DNA of 64,000 bases, taken from SFLA01 sp045595165 (lineage in GTDB: Bacteria > Bacillota > Clostridia > Oscillospirales > CAG-382). Positions 7,178 to 15,514 of the stretch are shown piece after piece. The translations under genes were made by a program, and so were the position numbers. The stretch covers positions 1-64,000 of the forward strand of contig JAZNZY010000027.1 in assembly GCA_045595165.1 (NCBI GenBank), in the 5' to 3' direction. The first letter of the stretch is position 1. Each line of letters opens with the position of its first letter. The notes beneath the pieces were generated by a model, which worked only from the letters and a program-made list of their open reading frames with translations, was not told where the DNA came from and did not search any database.

Positions 7178-9514
7178 ATGGCACTTACTGAAATAGCAGC
7201 AGAGCTGCTTACTTTGAATACCGTCTGTATGCGGGGGATCGTAATATTCCCCGGCGTATCGGCGACCTTTGAAATAGGCAGAAAAGCTTCCATTTGCGCC
7301 GTAAAGGAAGCTGTTAATGAAGACGGTCTTCTCTTTCTGCTTTGCCAGAAGGATCCTTCGGAGATGGAACCAAAGGCAAAAGATCTGCATACCGTGGGCA
7401 CGATCGTTCACGTTACACATTTTACCAAGCTTTCCAACGGTAATTACCAGGTAATGGTAGATGGTCTGTTCAGAGGAATTGCAGAACGTGTGGTGGTTGA
7501 TGGAGGAAGATATATTTCTACCGTTTCCGTTTATCATCCCGAAGACGCTATCATTCATCCTGAAGATGAAAGTGATGCGATTCACGATGTGATGACCGCT
7601 TTTACCGGTTATCTTAAATATATTGCCAAGCCCGTTCCCGAAGTTCTCGAGCGCATAAAAACAATGGACAGCGCCGATGAATTGGCAGATTTTCTTGCCA
7701 ACGAGTTTCTTGTTAAGTCAGAGGACAGACAAGAAGCGTTAAACACTGTCGATCCCGTGCAACGTCTTACGGTAATATCCGATATTTTTGCCCGCGAAAC
7801 CGAGCTGCTGGATACCGAAAACGAAATTCAGCAAAAAGTGCGTGTCCGCTTGCAAAAAGCGCAAAAGGATATGTATCTCCGCGAACAGCTTAACGTTATA
7901 AAGCAAGAGCTTGGTATGGGATATGATGATGACGATGACGGCGACGAATATTACGAAAAGATTACCGCCGCCTCTCTTCCCGATGAAGTCCGCCAAAAGC
8001 TTTACGAGGAAAACACAAAGCTGGGCAAAATGCCCTTCGGCACGGCAGAAGGCACTGTAATACGCAATTACATAGAAACCGTACTGGAATTGCCTTGGAA
8101 TTCTCTAAGCAAGGACAGAACCGACGTTCGCACCGCTGAAAAGATACTTAACGAAGATCACGACGGTCTTGATAAAGTAAAAGAGCGCATTCTTGAATAT
8201 ATGGCTGTGCGCCAGCTTTCTCCCGAGCTTAACGGTCAGATACTTTGTCTTGTAGGCCCTCCCGGTGTAGGTAAGACCTCTATCGGTAAATCTATTGCCC
8301 GTGCTACAAACAGAAAATATGTGCGTATCTCTCTCGGCGGCGTCCGTGATGAAGCAGAGATAAGAGGACACAGAAAGACATACATCGGCTCAATGCCCGG
8401 TAGAATTATGAACGGTCTTAAGCTTGCGGGAACCAGAAACCCCGTAATGCTTCTTGATGAGGTGGATAAGCTTACTCGGGACGCTCACGGAGATCCTACC
8501 AGCGCGCTTTTGGAGGTGCTGGATTCCGAGCAAAACCGTGCGTTCAGAGATCATTTTATCGAACTGCCCTTCGATCTTTCGGAGTGTATGTTTATAACCA
8601 CAGCGAATACCGTGGAAACCATTCCTCAGCCGTTGCTTGACAGAATGGAAGTTATATTTATGGACAGCTATTCCTTCGAGGAAAAAATGTCCATAGCAAA
8701 AAATCACCTTATACGCAAACAGCTTAAAAGACATGGTCTTAACGGCCGTACTGTTCGGTTTACAGACGACGGTATCGCTATGATCATTCAGCGATACACC
8801 AAGGAAAGCGGTGTGCGCAATCTTGACAGAGAGATTGCTTCTGTGTGCCGTAAGATTGCAAAACTTATGGTTTCCGATGGTAAAAAATCCTACCGTGTTG
8901 ATGAAAAATCCGTAGTAACCTTGCTGGGTCCCGAAAAATATCTGCCCGATCTAATATATGATAAGGATGAGGTAGGTGTTGTCAACGGTCTGGCGTGGAC
9001 ATCGCTGGGCGGCGAAATGCTCCGCGTAGAATGTGTTACTATGCCGGGAACGGGAAGACTTGAGCTTACGGGACATCTCGGCGACGTTATGAAGGAATCC
9101 GCAAAGGCGGCTGTAAGCTATATCCGCAAGCACTCAGATACTTTGGGCGTAAGCAAAGATTTCCACAAGGAATTGGATATCCATATTCACGTTCCCGAAG
9201 GTGCTATCCCTAAGGACGGACCTTCCGCGGGCGTAACTATCACAACAGCACTCGTTTCCGAATTAACCGGCAGAACTGTAAAACAGTCTGTGGCTATGAC
9301 GGGTGAAATCACCCTTACGGGCAGAGTACTTCCCATCGGCGGGTTGAAGGAAAAATGTATGGCGGCAAAGAAAGCGGGAATTACTACCGTTATTATCCCC
9401 AAGGATAACCTTAAGGATATCGTTAATTTCGCTCCCGAGCTTAAAGAAGGTCTGGAGTTTGTTCCCGTTTCCGAGGTGGGTGAGGTACTCAATACCGCTA
9501 TTAACGAGAGGTAA
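7178..9514 (+). CDS. lon: ATP-dependent protease La (LonA)
   Basis: From ATG 7178, which has TTGGAG seven bases upstream, the protein has about 778 residues. An N-terminal substrate-binding domain is followed by a linker with an acidic Asp run (DDDDDGDEYYEK), the AAA+ module with GPPGVGKTS and LLDEVDK, and the Ser-Lys protease domain. The catalytic pair is Ser683 in PKDGPSAG and Lys726 in GGLKEK. Their 43-residue separation equals that of E. coli S679/K722. It degrades damaged and regulatory proteins. lon followed by engB is a conserved pair also seen in Bacillus. Confidence 0.97.
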   Translation: MALTEIAAELLTLNTVCMRGIVIFPGVSATFEIGRKASICAVKEAVNEDGLLFLLCQKDPSEMEPKAKDLHTVGTIVHVTHFTKLSNGNYQVMVDGLFRGIAERVVVDGGRYISTVSVYHPEDAIIHPEDESDAIHDVMTAFTGYLKYIAKPVPEVLERIKTMDSADELADFLANEFLVKSEDRQEALNTVDPVQRLTVISDIFARETELLDTENEIQQKVRVRLQKAQKDMYLREQLNVIKQELGMGYDDDDDGDEYYEKITAASLPDEVRQKLYEENTKLGKMPFGTAEGTVIRNYIETVLELPWNSLSKDRTDVRTAEKILNEDHDGLDKVKERILEYMAVRQLSPELNGQILCLVGPPGVGKTSIGKSIARATNRKYVRISLGGVRDEAEIRGHRKTYIGSMPGRIMNGLKLAGTRNPVMLLDEVDKLTRDAHGDPTSALLEVLDSEQNRAFRDHFIELPFDLSECMFITTANTVETIPQPLLDRMEVIFMDSYSFEEKMSIAKNHLIRKQLKRHGLNGRTVRFTDDGIAMIIQRYTKESGVRNLDREIASVCRKIAKLMVSDGKKSYRVDEKSVVTLLGPEKYLPDLIYDKDEVGVVNGLAWTSLGGEMLRVECVTMPGTGRLELTGHLGDVMKESAKAAVSYIRKHSDTLGVSKDFHKELDIHIHVPEGAIPKDGPSAGVTITTALVSELTGRTVKQSVAMTGEITLTGRVLPIGGLKEKCMAAKKAGITTVIIPKDNLKDIVNFAPELKEGLEFVPVSEVGEVLNTAINER

Positions 9515-9519
9515 CGTAT

Positions 9520-10128
9520 ATGGAAATGAACGTATGCGGACTTAATTTACATAATACCGTGTTGGATGTTACCGCAGGTGCGCCCAAGCAGCTTTTAAAG
9601 GAAGGCTTGCCTCAGATCGCATTGTCAGGCCGCTCCAACGTTGGAAAAAGCTCCCTCGTTAACTGCTTGCTTGGCAGAAAAAAGCTTGCACGCGTAAGCT
9701 CCGAGCCGGGCAAAACCATAACCGTTAACTTCTATCTTGTTGATAAATCCTTATATCTTGTAGACCTTCCGGGTTACGGCTTCGCCAGAAGAAGCGAAAG
9801 TGATAAAAGACGTTGGTCCAACCTTACACAAGGGTATTTTAAGGATAACAACGCTCTTTGCCACGTACTGCAGCTTATAGATATCAAGGTCGGCATCACC
9901 GCAGACGACGCGGATATGATCGCGTATATGAACCATTATGAGATTCCCTATACCATCGTGGCGACCAAGTGCGATAAGCTTAATAAAACCACGCTTGCCG
10001 CATCTGCGCAAAAGCTGGTTTCCGACCTTCGCCTCCGCCACGGCACCGAGTGCATTCTCTTTTCTTCGGAAAAAGGACTGGGCAGGGAAGAGGTATGGAA
10101 ACGAATAGTCCAATATAAGCAAGTATAA
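9520..10128 (+). CDS. engB: Ribosome biogenesis GTPase EngB/YsxC
   Basis: This 202-residue protein is a single GTPase domain with G1 GRSNVGKSSL, a G2 Thr in KTITVNF, G3 DLPGYGFA and G4 TKCDK, which is the typical EngB length. It acts late in 50S subunit assembly. The gene starts five bases after lon, with the ribosome site overlapping the lon stop. It closes the operon, followed by a TCACCCC element directly after the stop codon and a strong terminator hairpin. Confidence 0.96.
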   Translation: MEMNVCGLNLHNTVLDVTAGAPKQLLKEGLPQIALSGRSNVGKSSLVNCLLGRKKLARVSSEPGKTITVNFYLVDKSLYLVDLPGYGFARRSESDKRRWSNLTQGYFKDNNALCHVLQLIDIKVGITADDADMIAYMNHYEIPYTIVATKCDKLNKTTLAASAQKLVSDLRLRHGTECILFSSEKGLGREEVWKRIVQYKQV

Positions 10129-10143
10129 ATCACCCCGACAACA

Positions 10144-10178
10144 ATATGCGTACTCGGCACAAGAGTACGCATATTTTT
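10144..10178 (+). terminator. Intrinsic terminator of the hprK-lon-engB operon
   Basis: A perfect 12-bp stem (ATATGCGTACTC/GAGTACGCATAT) with a 7-base loop is followed by TTTTT. Confidence 0.9.
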
Positions 10179-10250
10179 AAATTTTTTGCTTTTTTACCCA
10201 ATAAATTCACTCCTTAAAACACTTTATATACGGAAGGACGGTGAGAAACA

Positions 10251-11798
10251 ATGGAAAACGGTATTGTTGCCGAGTATGCAGAAAGAGTGTTTGCTTATGC
10301 ATTAAAGCGTACCTTTAATTACGATGAGGCGGAAGAACTTTCGCAGGAAATACTCGTAACTGCAATAAAGGAGCTTCACAAGCTTAAAAATGAAGAAAGC
10401 TTTGAACCTTGGCTTTGGGGTATAGCAGGCAATGTAACAAAAACCTTCAGCCGCAGAATGGGAAAACAGCGCGCGATGTTTTCTTATGACGTTCCCGAAG
10501 ATATCGTCTACGATGACGGCACCGATGATAAGAGCGAACAAGAACTTTCTGCATTAAGAACTCATATTGCAATGCTTTCAAAGGTATACCGCGATATCAT
10601 TGTTTTTCATTATTACGATAACCTTTCCGTAAAGCAGATCTCTGAACGTCTGTGCATTCCGGAGGGCACGGTGACGTGGCGCCTTTCCGAAGCGCGGCGT
10701 AAGCTTACAAAGGAGTGTAATGAAATGAACGAAACAGCTCTCAGACCTAAAACAATGCGTATTAATATTCACGGCAACGGAAATTATAATGGAACTACCA
10801 TTCCGTTTCCCACGGTTTATATCGATGACGCTTTGTCCCAGAATATACTTTGTTATTGCTACGAAGAAGCCCATACTATCGAGGAATTATCCAAATACTG
10901 CGGTGTTCCCGCGTATTATATCGAGGATCGTGTTGATAACCTTGTTAAACGTAATGCAGTCATCGAGCAAACCAAGGGGAAATATCGTACCGACTTTGTA
11001 ATATGGTCGGATAAATACGGAATATATCTGGAAGAAAACGCGGAAAAAGCCCTGCTTCCTATGGTGGACAAGATTTTTGATGCTTTGAAAAAGATAGCGG
11101 ATGAAGCTAAAAATATTGATTTTTACAGAGGCGGCAAAAACGAAGACGATTTGTTTTATCTTTACGGCGTACAAGCGTTTAATTACCTGCGCTCTGCCTA
11201 TTGTAAAATGCCCCGTGTAGAGATAAAGCCCAAATATGACGGCTATCGTTGGTCGTATCTGGGAAGTATCGAAACGGGTGCCCATCCCAGAATAGGAATT
11301 ACAGTCAACTGTTGCGGTAATTACGGAACAAACGGCGGATATTCTCACGATGTTTACTGCCATTTCGGAGGCATCTGCTACCGTCCTTTTATGACCGATA
11401 ATATGATAAACGCCTGTGTGGATATAGTTCTTCACGGCAAGAGTGACGATACCGAAAGCGTGGCTGAAGGGATACAAAAAGGCTACGTTAAGCGCGATCA
11501 AAACGGCAGTTTGCTTGTTACGCTTCCGCTGTTTACAAAAGTGCAAAGAGACGAGTTTTTTGCGCTTGTGGAAAAGCATCTTTTTCCCTTGGGCGAGGAA
11601 TACGCGCAGTGCGTGGATTCACTTCTTGCAGGCTACAAAAAGCTGTTTCCCAAGCATTTGCAGGACGAAGCGGTCTTTTTTACCCGTCATCTGTTCTTCT
11701 CGCTGTTCGCCGTTTTAATTAACTATTGGCAACGCACGGGACAGATTAAAATGCCCTCCGAAGATTTCCATTGCGACGTACTGCGGAATTTCGATTAG
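10251..11798 (+). CDS. ECF-type RNA polymerase sigma factor with large C-terminal extension
   Basis: The protein has 515 residues, about three times a normal ECF factor. Residues 5-70 look like sigma region 2 (TFNYDEAEELSQEILVTAI, then EPWLWGIAGN). Residues 108-157 look like region 4, with the helix-turn-helix LSVKQISERLCIPEGTVTWRL. Next is a segment resembling a winged helix (about 200-260). A roughly 250-residue domain with several Cys, Tyr and Trp residues (NCCGNYG, CHFGGICYRP) follows, which I do not recognise. No anti-sigma gene is adjacent, so the extension may itself sense a signal. It is monocistronic between two terminators, and GGAAGGACGGTGAG lies upstream of the ATG. The promoter is not obvious. 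Confidence 0.85.
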   Translation: MENGIVAEYAERVFAYALKRTFNYDEAEELSQEILVTAIKELHKLKNEESFEPWLWGIAGNVTKTFSRRMGKQRAMFSYDVPEDIVYDDGTDDKSEQELSALRTHIAMLSKVYRDIIVFHYYDNLSVKQISERLCIPEGTVTWRLSEARRKLTKECNEMNETALRPKTMRINIHGNGNYNGTTIPFPTVYIDDALSQNILCYCYEEAHTIEELSKYCGVPAYYIEDRVDNLVKRNAVIEQTKGKYRTDFVIWSDKYGIYLEENAEKALLPMVDKIFDALKKIADEAKNIDFYRGGKNEDDLFYLYGVQAFNYLRSAYCKMPRVEIKPKYDGYRWSYLGSIETGAHPRIGITVNCCGNYGTNGGYSHDVYCHFGGICYRPFMTDNMINACVDIVLHGKSDDTESVAEGIQKGYVKRDQNGSLLVTLPLFTKVQRDEFFALVEKHLFPLGEEYAQCVDSLLAGYKKLFPKHLQDEAVFFTRHLFFSLFAVLINYWQRTGQIKMPSEDFHCDVLRNFD

Positions 11799-11814
11799 AA
11801 ATCAATAAAAAAAC

Positions 11815-11869
11815 AAGGACACAATGCCCGTTTTTTAACGGAGATTGTGTCCTTTTCGTTTTTTTATTT
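11815..11869. terminator. Bidirectional terminator between convergent genes
   Basis: The stem AAGGACACAAT/ATTGTGTCCTT is flanked by a T-rich run on the plus strand and by A7 on the other side, so it can end both the sigma-factor gene and the leftward GGGtGRT operon. Confidence 0.85.
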
Positions 11870-11874
11870 AAAAC

Positions 11875-12873
11875 TTATTTGCTTGCTTCTTCAACTGCAA
11901 CTGCGCAAGCAACGGTAGCGCCAACCATGGGGTTGTTACCCATACCGATGAGTCCCATCATCTCTACGTGAGCGGGAACGGAGGAGGAGCCTGCGAACTG
12001 TGCGTCGGAGTGCATACGGCCCATAGTGTCGGTCATACCGTAGGAAGCGGGACCTGCAGCCATATTATCGGGGTGGAGAGTACGACCTGTACCGCCGCCG
12101 GATGCTACGGAGAAGTAGCTTACGCCGTTTTCGGTACACCACTTCTTATAGGTACCTGCAACGGGATGCTGGAATCTGGTGGGGTTGGTGGAGTTACCGG
12201 TGATGGAAACGCCAACGTTCTCCAGCTTCATTATAGCAACGCCTTCGGGAACGTTATCTGCGCCGTAGCATCTAACGTTTGCACGGGGACCGTTGGAATA
12301 AGGAGTTTCGGAAACAACGGTTACGGTTTCGGTATAAGGATCGAACTCGGTCTGAACGTAGGTAAAGCCGTTGATACGGGAGATGATGAAAGCAGCGTCC
12401 TTGCCGAGACCGTTAAGGATAACGCGGAGGGGCTGATTTCTTACCTTGTTTGCGTTGAGAGCGATCTTGATTGCGCCTTCAGCAGCAGCAAAGGATTCGT
12501 GTCCTGCCAGGAAGCAGAAGCATTCGGTTTCTTCGGAAAGAAGCATTTTGCCCAGGTTACCGTGACCGAGACCAACCTTGCGGTTTTCAGCAACGGAGCC
12601 GGGGATACAGAAGGACTGAAGACCGATACCGATAGCGGCAGCAGCGTCAGCAGCCTTTACACAGCCGGTCTTGATAGCGATAGCGCAACCAACGGTGTAT
12701 GCCCAAACTGCGTTTTCAAAGCAGATAGGCTGGGTTTCTCTAACGATCTTATCGCAATCGATACCCTTTGCGAGAGTGATCTCTTTGCATTCTTCGATAG
12801 AGTTAATACCATATTCCTTAAGCACTGCGAGGACCTTGTCCGCGCGGCGTTCATAGCTTTCAAAAAGTGCCAT
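11875..12873 (-). CDS. GGGtGRT protein
   Basis: This 332-residue protein is rich in Gly and Ala and carries the naming motif GGGTGRT at about residues 259-265. It has several Cys (about 51, 68, 89, 119, 121) and the repeated small-residue runs AADAAAAIGIG and MGNNPMVGATVACAVAV. I recognise it as the GGGtGRT family of anaerobes, which lies beside a NifU-like scaffold. No catalytic role is established to my knowledge. It starts 14 bp after the scaffold gene, with GGAGG upstream, and is the last gene of the operon. The high abundance of favoured codons suggests good expression. An iron-sulfur protein or maturation role is only inferred from the neighbour. Confidence 0.85.
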   Translation of the reverse strand: MALFESYERRADKVLAVLKEYGINSIEECKEITLAKGIDCDKIVRETQPICFENAVWAYTVGCAIAIKTGCVKAADAAAAIGIGLQSFCIPGSVAENRKVGLGHGNLGKMLLSEETECFCFLAGHESFAAAEGAIKIALNANKVRNQPLRVILNGLGKDAAFIISRINGFTYVQTEFDPYTETVTVVSETPYSNGPRANVRCYGADNVPEGVAIMKLENVGVSITGNSTNPTRFQHPVAGTYKKWCTENGVSYFSVASGGGTGRTLHPDNMAAGPASYGMTDTMGRMHSDAQFAGSSSVPAHVEMMGLIGMGNNPMVGATVACAVAVEEASK

Positions 12874-12887
12874 ATTTCGTTACCTCC

Positions 12888-13583
12888 TTACTGTTTGCGG
12901 GGATCGATGTAGGTCTTACCGTCATCGAATCTGCCGTAGTGACCGAGAGACTTGTTGTAAGCGGTGGTGGGATCGTCGCCCTTCTTGATGAAATCGGTCA
13001 TCTTGCCGAGAGAAACGAACTCATAGCCGATAACCTGATTGTTTTCATCGAGAGCCATACGGGTAACGTAGCCTTCTGCCATTTCAAGGTAACGAACGCC
13101 CTTAGCTTTGGTACCGTACATAGTACCTACCTGAGAACGTGCGCCCTTACCGAGGTCTTCAAGACCTGCGCCGATAGACAGACCGTCATCGGAGAAAGCG
13201 GACTGAGAACGTCCGTAAACGATCTGGAGGAACAGCTCACGCATAGCGGTATTGATAGCGTCGCATACCAAGTCGGTGTTGAGAGCTTCGAGAATGGTCT
13301 TGCCGGGGAGGATTTCCGCCGCCATAGCAGCGGAGTGAGTCATACCGGAGCAACCGATAGTTTCTACGAGAGCCTCTTCGATAATACCGTTTTTAACGTT
13401 GAGGGAAAGTTTGCAAGCGCCTTGCTGAGGTGCGCACCAGCCTACACCGTGTGTAAAAGCGGAAATGTCGCTTACTTCTTTAGCCTTCACCCATTTGCCT
13501 TCTTCGGGAATGGGAGCGGGACCGTGGTTGGGACCCTTGGCTACGACACACATATGCTCGACTTCTTTTGAATAGTTGATCAT
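12888..13583 (-). CDS. NifU-like iron-sulfur cluster scaffold protein
   Basis: This 231-residue protein carries an N-terminal NifU/IscU-like region. Conserved-type cysteines lie at about residues 50, 57 (CAPQQGAC) and 78 (ETIGCSGM), followed by AAEILPGKT, which mirrors the GC...S...LxGKT pattern of IscU. The remaining C-terminal half (LEMAEGYVTRMALDENNQVIGYEF and beyond) is not part of standard NifU and I do not recognise it. It may assemble clusters for the adjacent GGGtGRT protein. AAAGGAC precedes the ATG. It is the second gene of the pduL operon. Confidence 0.8.
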   Translation of the reverse strand: MINYSKEVEHMCVVAKGPNHGPAPIPEEGKWVKAKEVSDISAFTHGVGWCAPQQGACKLSLNVKNGIIEEALVETIGCSGMTHSAAMAAEILPGKTILEALNTDLVCDAINTAMRELFLQIVYGRSQSAFSDDGLSIGAGLEDLGKGARSQVGTMYGTKAKGVRYLEMAEGYVTRMALDENNQVIGYEFVSLGKMTDFIKKGDDPTTAYNKSLGHYGRFDDGKTYIDPRKQ

Positions 13584-13607
13584 ACTTTTAGTCCTTTCTG
13601 GTATATG

Positions 13608-14183
13608 TTATTTTTTAATAATTTCTGCGTTGTAAGCACCGAATGCGTTGGCTGCATTGGATTCGTCGGTATCGATATGCATAGCATCGGCAAAAGAGGG
13701 ACTTACTCTGATAACTACGTCATCAAAAATAAGTGCACGGGGAGTATCAAGCTTTGCCAGTACGATCTCTTTGTCTGCCACACCGAATTTCTCTGCGGTT
13801 TCGGGAGTGAGATGAACGTGGCGCTGTGCTGCGATCGCACCCTCGGTAAGCTCAACTTCGCCTGCGGGACCGACAAGCTTAACGGGAGCGCTGCCCTTCA
13901 GATCACCGGATTCTCTTACGGGAACGCTTATTCCCAGCGTTCTTGCGTCGGTAAGCGAAACTTCAACCTGAGAAGCTTTGCGTGCGGGGCCGAGCACGGA
14001 AACGTTTTTAATGGTGTTTTTGGGACCTACAACGTCAACACGTTCTTCGCAAGCAAACTGACCGGGCTGGGACAGCATTTTCTTAACAGTGAGCTCGTGT
14101 CCTGCGCCGAACAGTGTTTCAATATCCGCCTGGGAAAGGTGAACGTGACGTGCAGAGGTCTCTACAAGTACTGTGTTTGCCAT
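13608..14183 (-). CDS. pduL: Phosphate propanoyltransferase/phosphotransacylase PduL
   Basis: This 191-residue protein has two His-rich zinc motifs, ARHVHLSQADIETLFG near residue 12 and QRHVHLTPETAEKFG near residue 117, which are the defining repeats of PduL. It would convert acetyl-CoA or propanoyl-CoA plus phosphate to acyl-phosphate and CoA, standing in for Pta. No N-terminal encapsulation peptide and no shell-protein genes are present, so this is a cytosolic, non-microcompartment form. It heads the operon with the NifU-like and GGGtGRT genes, which is unusual company. AAGGAG lies upstream of the ATG. Confidence 0.92.
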   Translation of the reverse strand: MANTVLVETSARHVHLSQADIETLFGAGHELTVKKMLSQPGQFACEERVDVVGPKNTIKNVSVLGPARKASQVEVSLTDARTLGISVPVRESGDLKGSAPVKLVGPAGEVELTEGAIAAQRHVHLTPETAEKFGVADKEIVLAKLDTPRALIFDDVVIRVSPSFADAMHIDTDESNAANAFGAYNAEIIKK

Positions 14184-14215
14184 ATATTGTATCTCCTTAC
14201 ATCATTTTTCACAGT

Positions 14216-14244
14216 ATTATACTACAAAATGCCGTTCTTGTAAA
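14216..14244 (-). promoter_or_regulatory. Sigma-A promoter of the pduL operon
   Basis: On the minus strand TTTACA (14244-14239), a 17-bp spacer and a perfect TATAAT (14221-14216). It is divergent to the aminotransferase promoter, with about 20 bp between the two -35 boxes. Confidence 0.8.
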
Positions 14245-14264
14245 CAACAAAATGCAAAAAACTG

Positions 14265-14293
14265 TTGAATTTTTTCACAATATATGGTATTAT
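14265..14293 (+). promoter_or_regulatory. Sigma-A promoter of the aminotransferase-trpS-ftsH operon
   Basis: TTGAAT (14265-14270), a 17-bp spacer and TATTAT (14288-14293). Nine closely spaced genes follow without a visible terminator until 27881. Confidence 0.75.
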
Positions 14294-14321
14294 ATTTTGG
14301 ATATTAATGTGGGGTACTATT

Positions 14322-15509
14322 ATGGATTACAAGATATCGGAAAATGTAAAGAACGTAAAGCCTTCCGCAATACGTGAAATATTCAAATTTCTCTCCGTTC
14401 CGGGGCTTATCTCCTTTGCGGCAGGAAATCCTTCGCCCGAATCATTTCCCGCAGACGAGCTGCAGAAAGTTTCAAACGAGATCTTTTTCTGTAATGCATC
14501 CGCCGCTCTTCAATACGGCACTACGGAAGGATACGCACCTCTTCGTAAGTGGGTAAAGCAACGTCTTACCGATAAGTTTTCTTCTTTCAAGGAAAATGAT
14601 GAGGTTATAATAACCACGGGCGGACAGCAGGGAATAGATCTTTGTGCCCGGGTTATGCTTAATCCCGGCGATACGGTTATATGTGAAAAACCTTCATTTA
14701 TCGGCGCGCTTAACGCTTTCCGTGTGTGCGGCGCAAATACTGTGGGAGTGGAGCTTGAGCAGGACGGTATGTCCGTATCAGGACTTGAGCAAGCGATAAA
14801 AGAAAATCCGAACACAAGGCTTATTTATCTTATTCCCACGTTTCAGAATCCTATGGGAATAACCACAAGTCTTGAAAAACGCAAAGCTATTTATGATATC
14901 GCTTTAAAGAACGGTATCGTTATTCTTGAAGATAACCCTTACGGCGAGCTTCGCTTTGCGGGAAAAGACGTACCTACCGTAAAATCCATAGATACAGAGG
15001 GAATAGTCGTATACACTTCCTCTTTTTCCAAAATATTATCCTCCGGAATGCGCGTCGGCTACCTTTGCGGCCCCAAACAGATTATTGACAGATGCGTTGT
15101 TGTTAAACAAGCAAATGACGTTCATACCAACCTTTTCTTCCAAATGCTGGTAAGCAAGTATCTGGAGGAATACGATATCGATGCACATATCGAAACCATT
15201 AAGGATCTTTACAGACGAAAAGCGAATTTGATGATCGATTGTCTTGAGCGCGGTCTTTCCGAAGAAGTCCGCTTCACACGTCCCGAGGGCGGTCTGTTTT
15301 TGTGGGTTACGTTGCCGAGCGGCGACTCGAGCGAGCTGTTTAAGGTTTGTATTGAGAATAACATAGCTGTGGTTGATGGTAAGGCGTTTTTACCTCAGCC
15401 TGCACCTTGCAGTTCTGTACGATTGAACTATTCAATGCCTTCCGACAAGCAGATAATACAAGGAATCGACGTTTTTTGCTCTACTGTTAACGAATATATC
15501 AAGAGGTAA
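14322..15509 (+). CDS. PLP-dependent fold-type I aminotransferase (2-aminoadipate aminotransferase-like)
   Basis: About 395 residues from ATG 14322, which has GGGG seven bases upstream and lies downstream of the mapped promoter. It shows the fold-type I pattern: FAAGNPSPESFP near the N-terminus, YGTTEGYAPLR, TTGGQQGIDL, IPTFQNPMG, EDNPYGELRF and the PLP-lysine segment SSFSKILSSGMRVGY. The substrate-binding Arg is in SVRLNYS. The family includes LysN-type and aromatic/2-aminoadipate aminotransferases and the enzyme half of MocR regulators. No regulatory domain is present. Being next to trpS may point to aromatic amino acids, but specificity is not determined. Confidence 0.88.
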   Translation: MDYKISENVKNVKPSAIREIFKFLSVPGLISFAAGNPSPESFPADELQKVSNEIFFCNASAALQYGTTEGYAPLRKWVKQRLTDKFSSFKENDEVIITTGGQQGIDLCARVMLNPGDTVICEKPSFIGALNAFRVCGANTVGVELEQDGMSVSGLEQAIKENPNTRLIYLIPTFQNPMGITTSLEKRKAIYDIALKNGIVILEDNPYGELRFAGKDVPTVKSIDTEGIVVYTSSFSKILSSGMRVGYLCGPKQIIDRCVVVKQANDVHTNLFFQMLVSKYLEEYDIDAHIETIKDLYRRKANLMIDCLERGLSEEVRFTRPEGGLFLWVTLPSGDSSELFKVCIENNIAVVDGKAFLPQPAPCSSVRLNYSMPSDKQIIQGIDVFCSTVNEYIKR

Positions 15510-15514
15510 ATTAA

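Noticed and set aside
11968..12912. 314-codon Gly/Ser/Val-rich frame antisense to the GGGtGRT gene
   Set aside because: It results from the strong codon bias of the opposite gene; composition and lack of a start site argue against coding.
13608..14183. Bacterial microcompartment locus around pduL
   Set aside because: There are no shell proteins, no encapsulation peptide and no diol or ethanolamine genes nearby.
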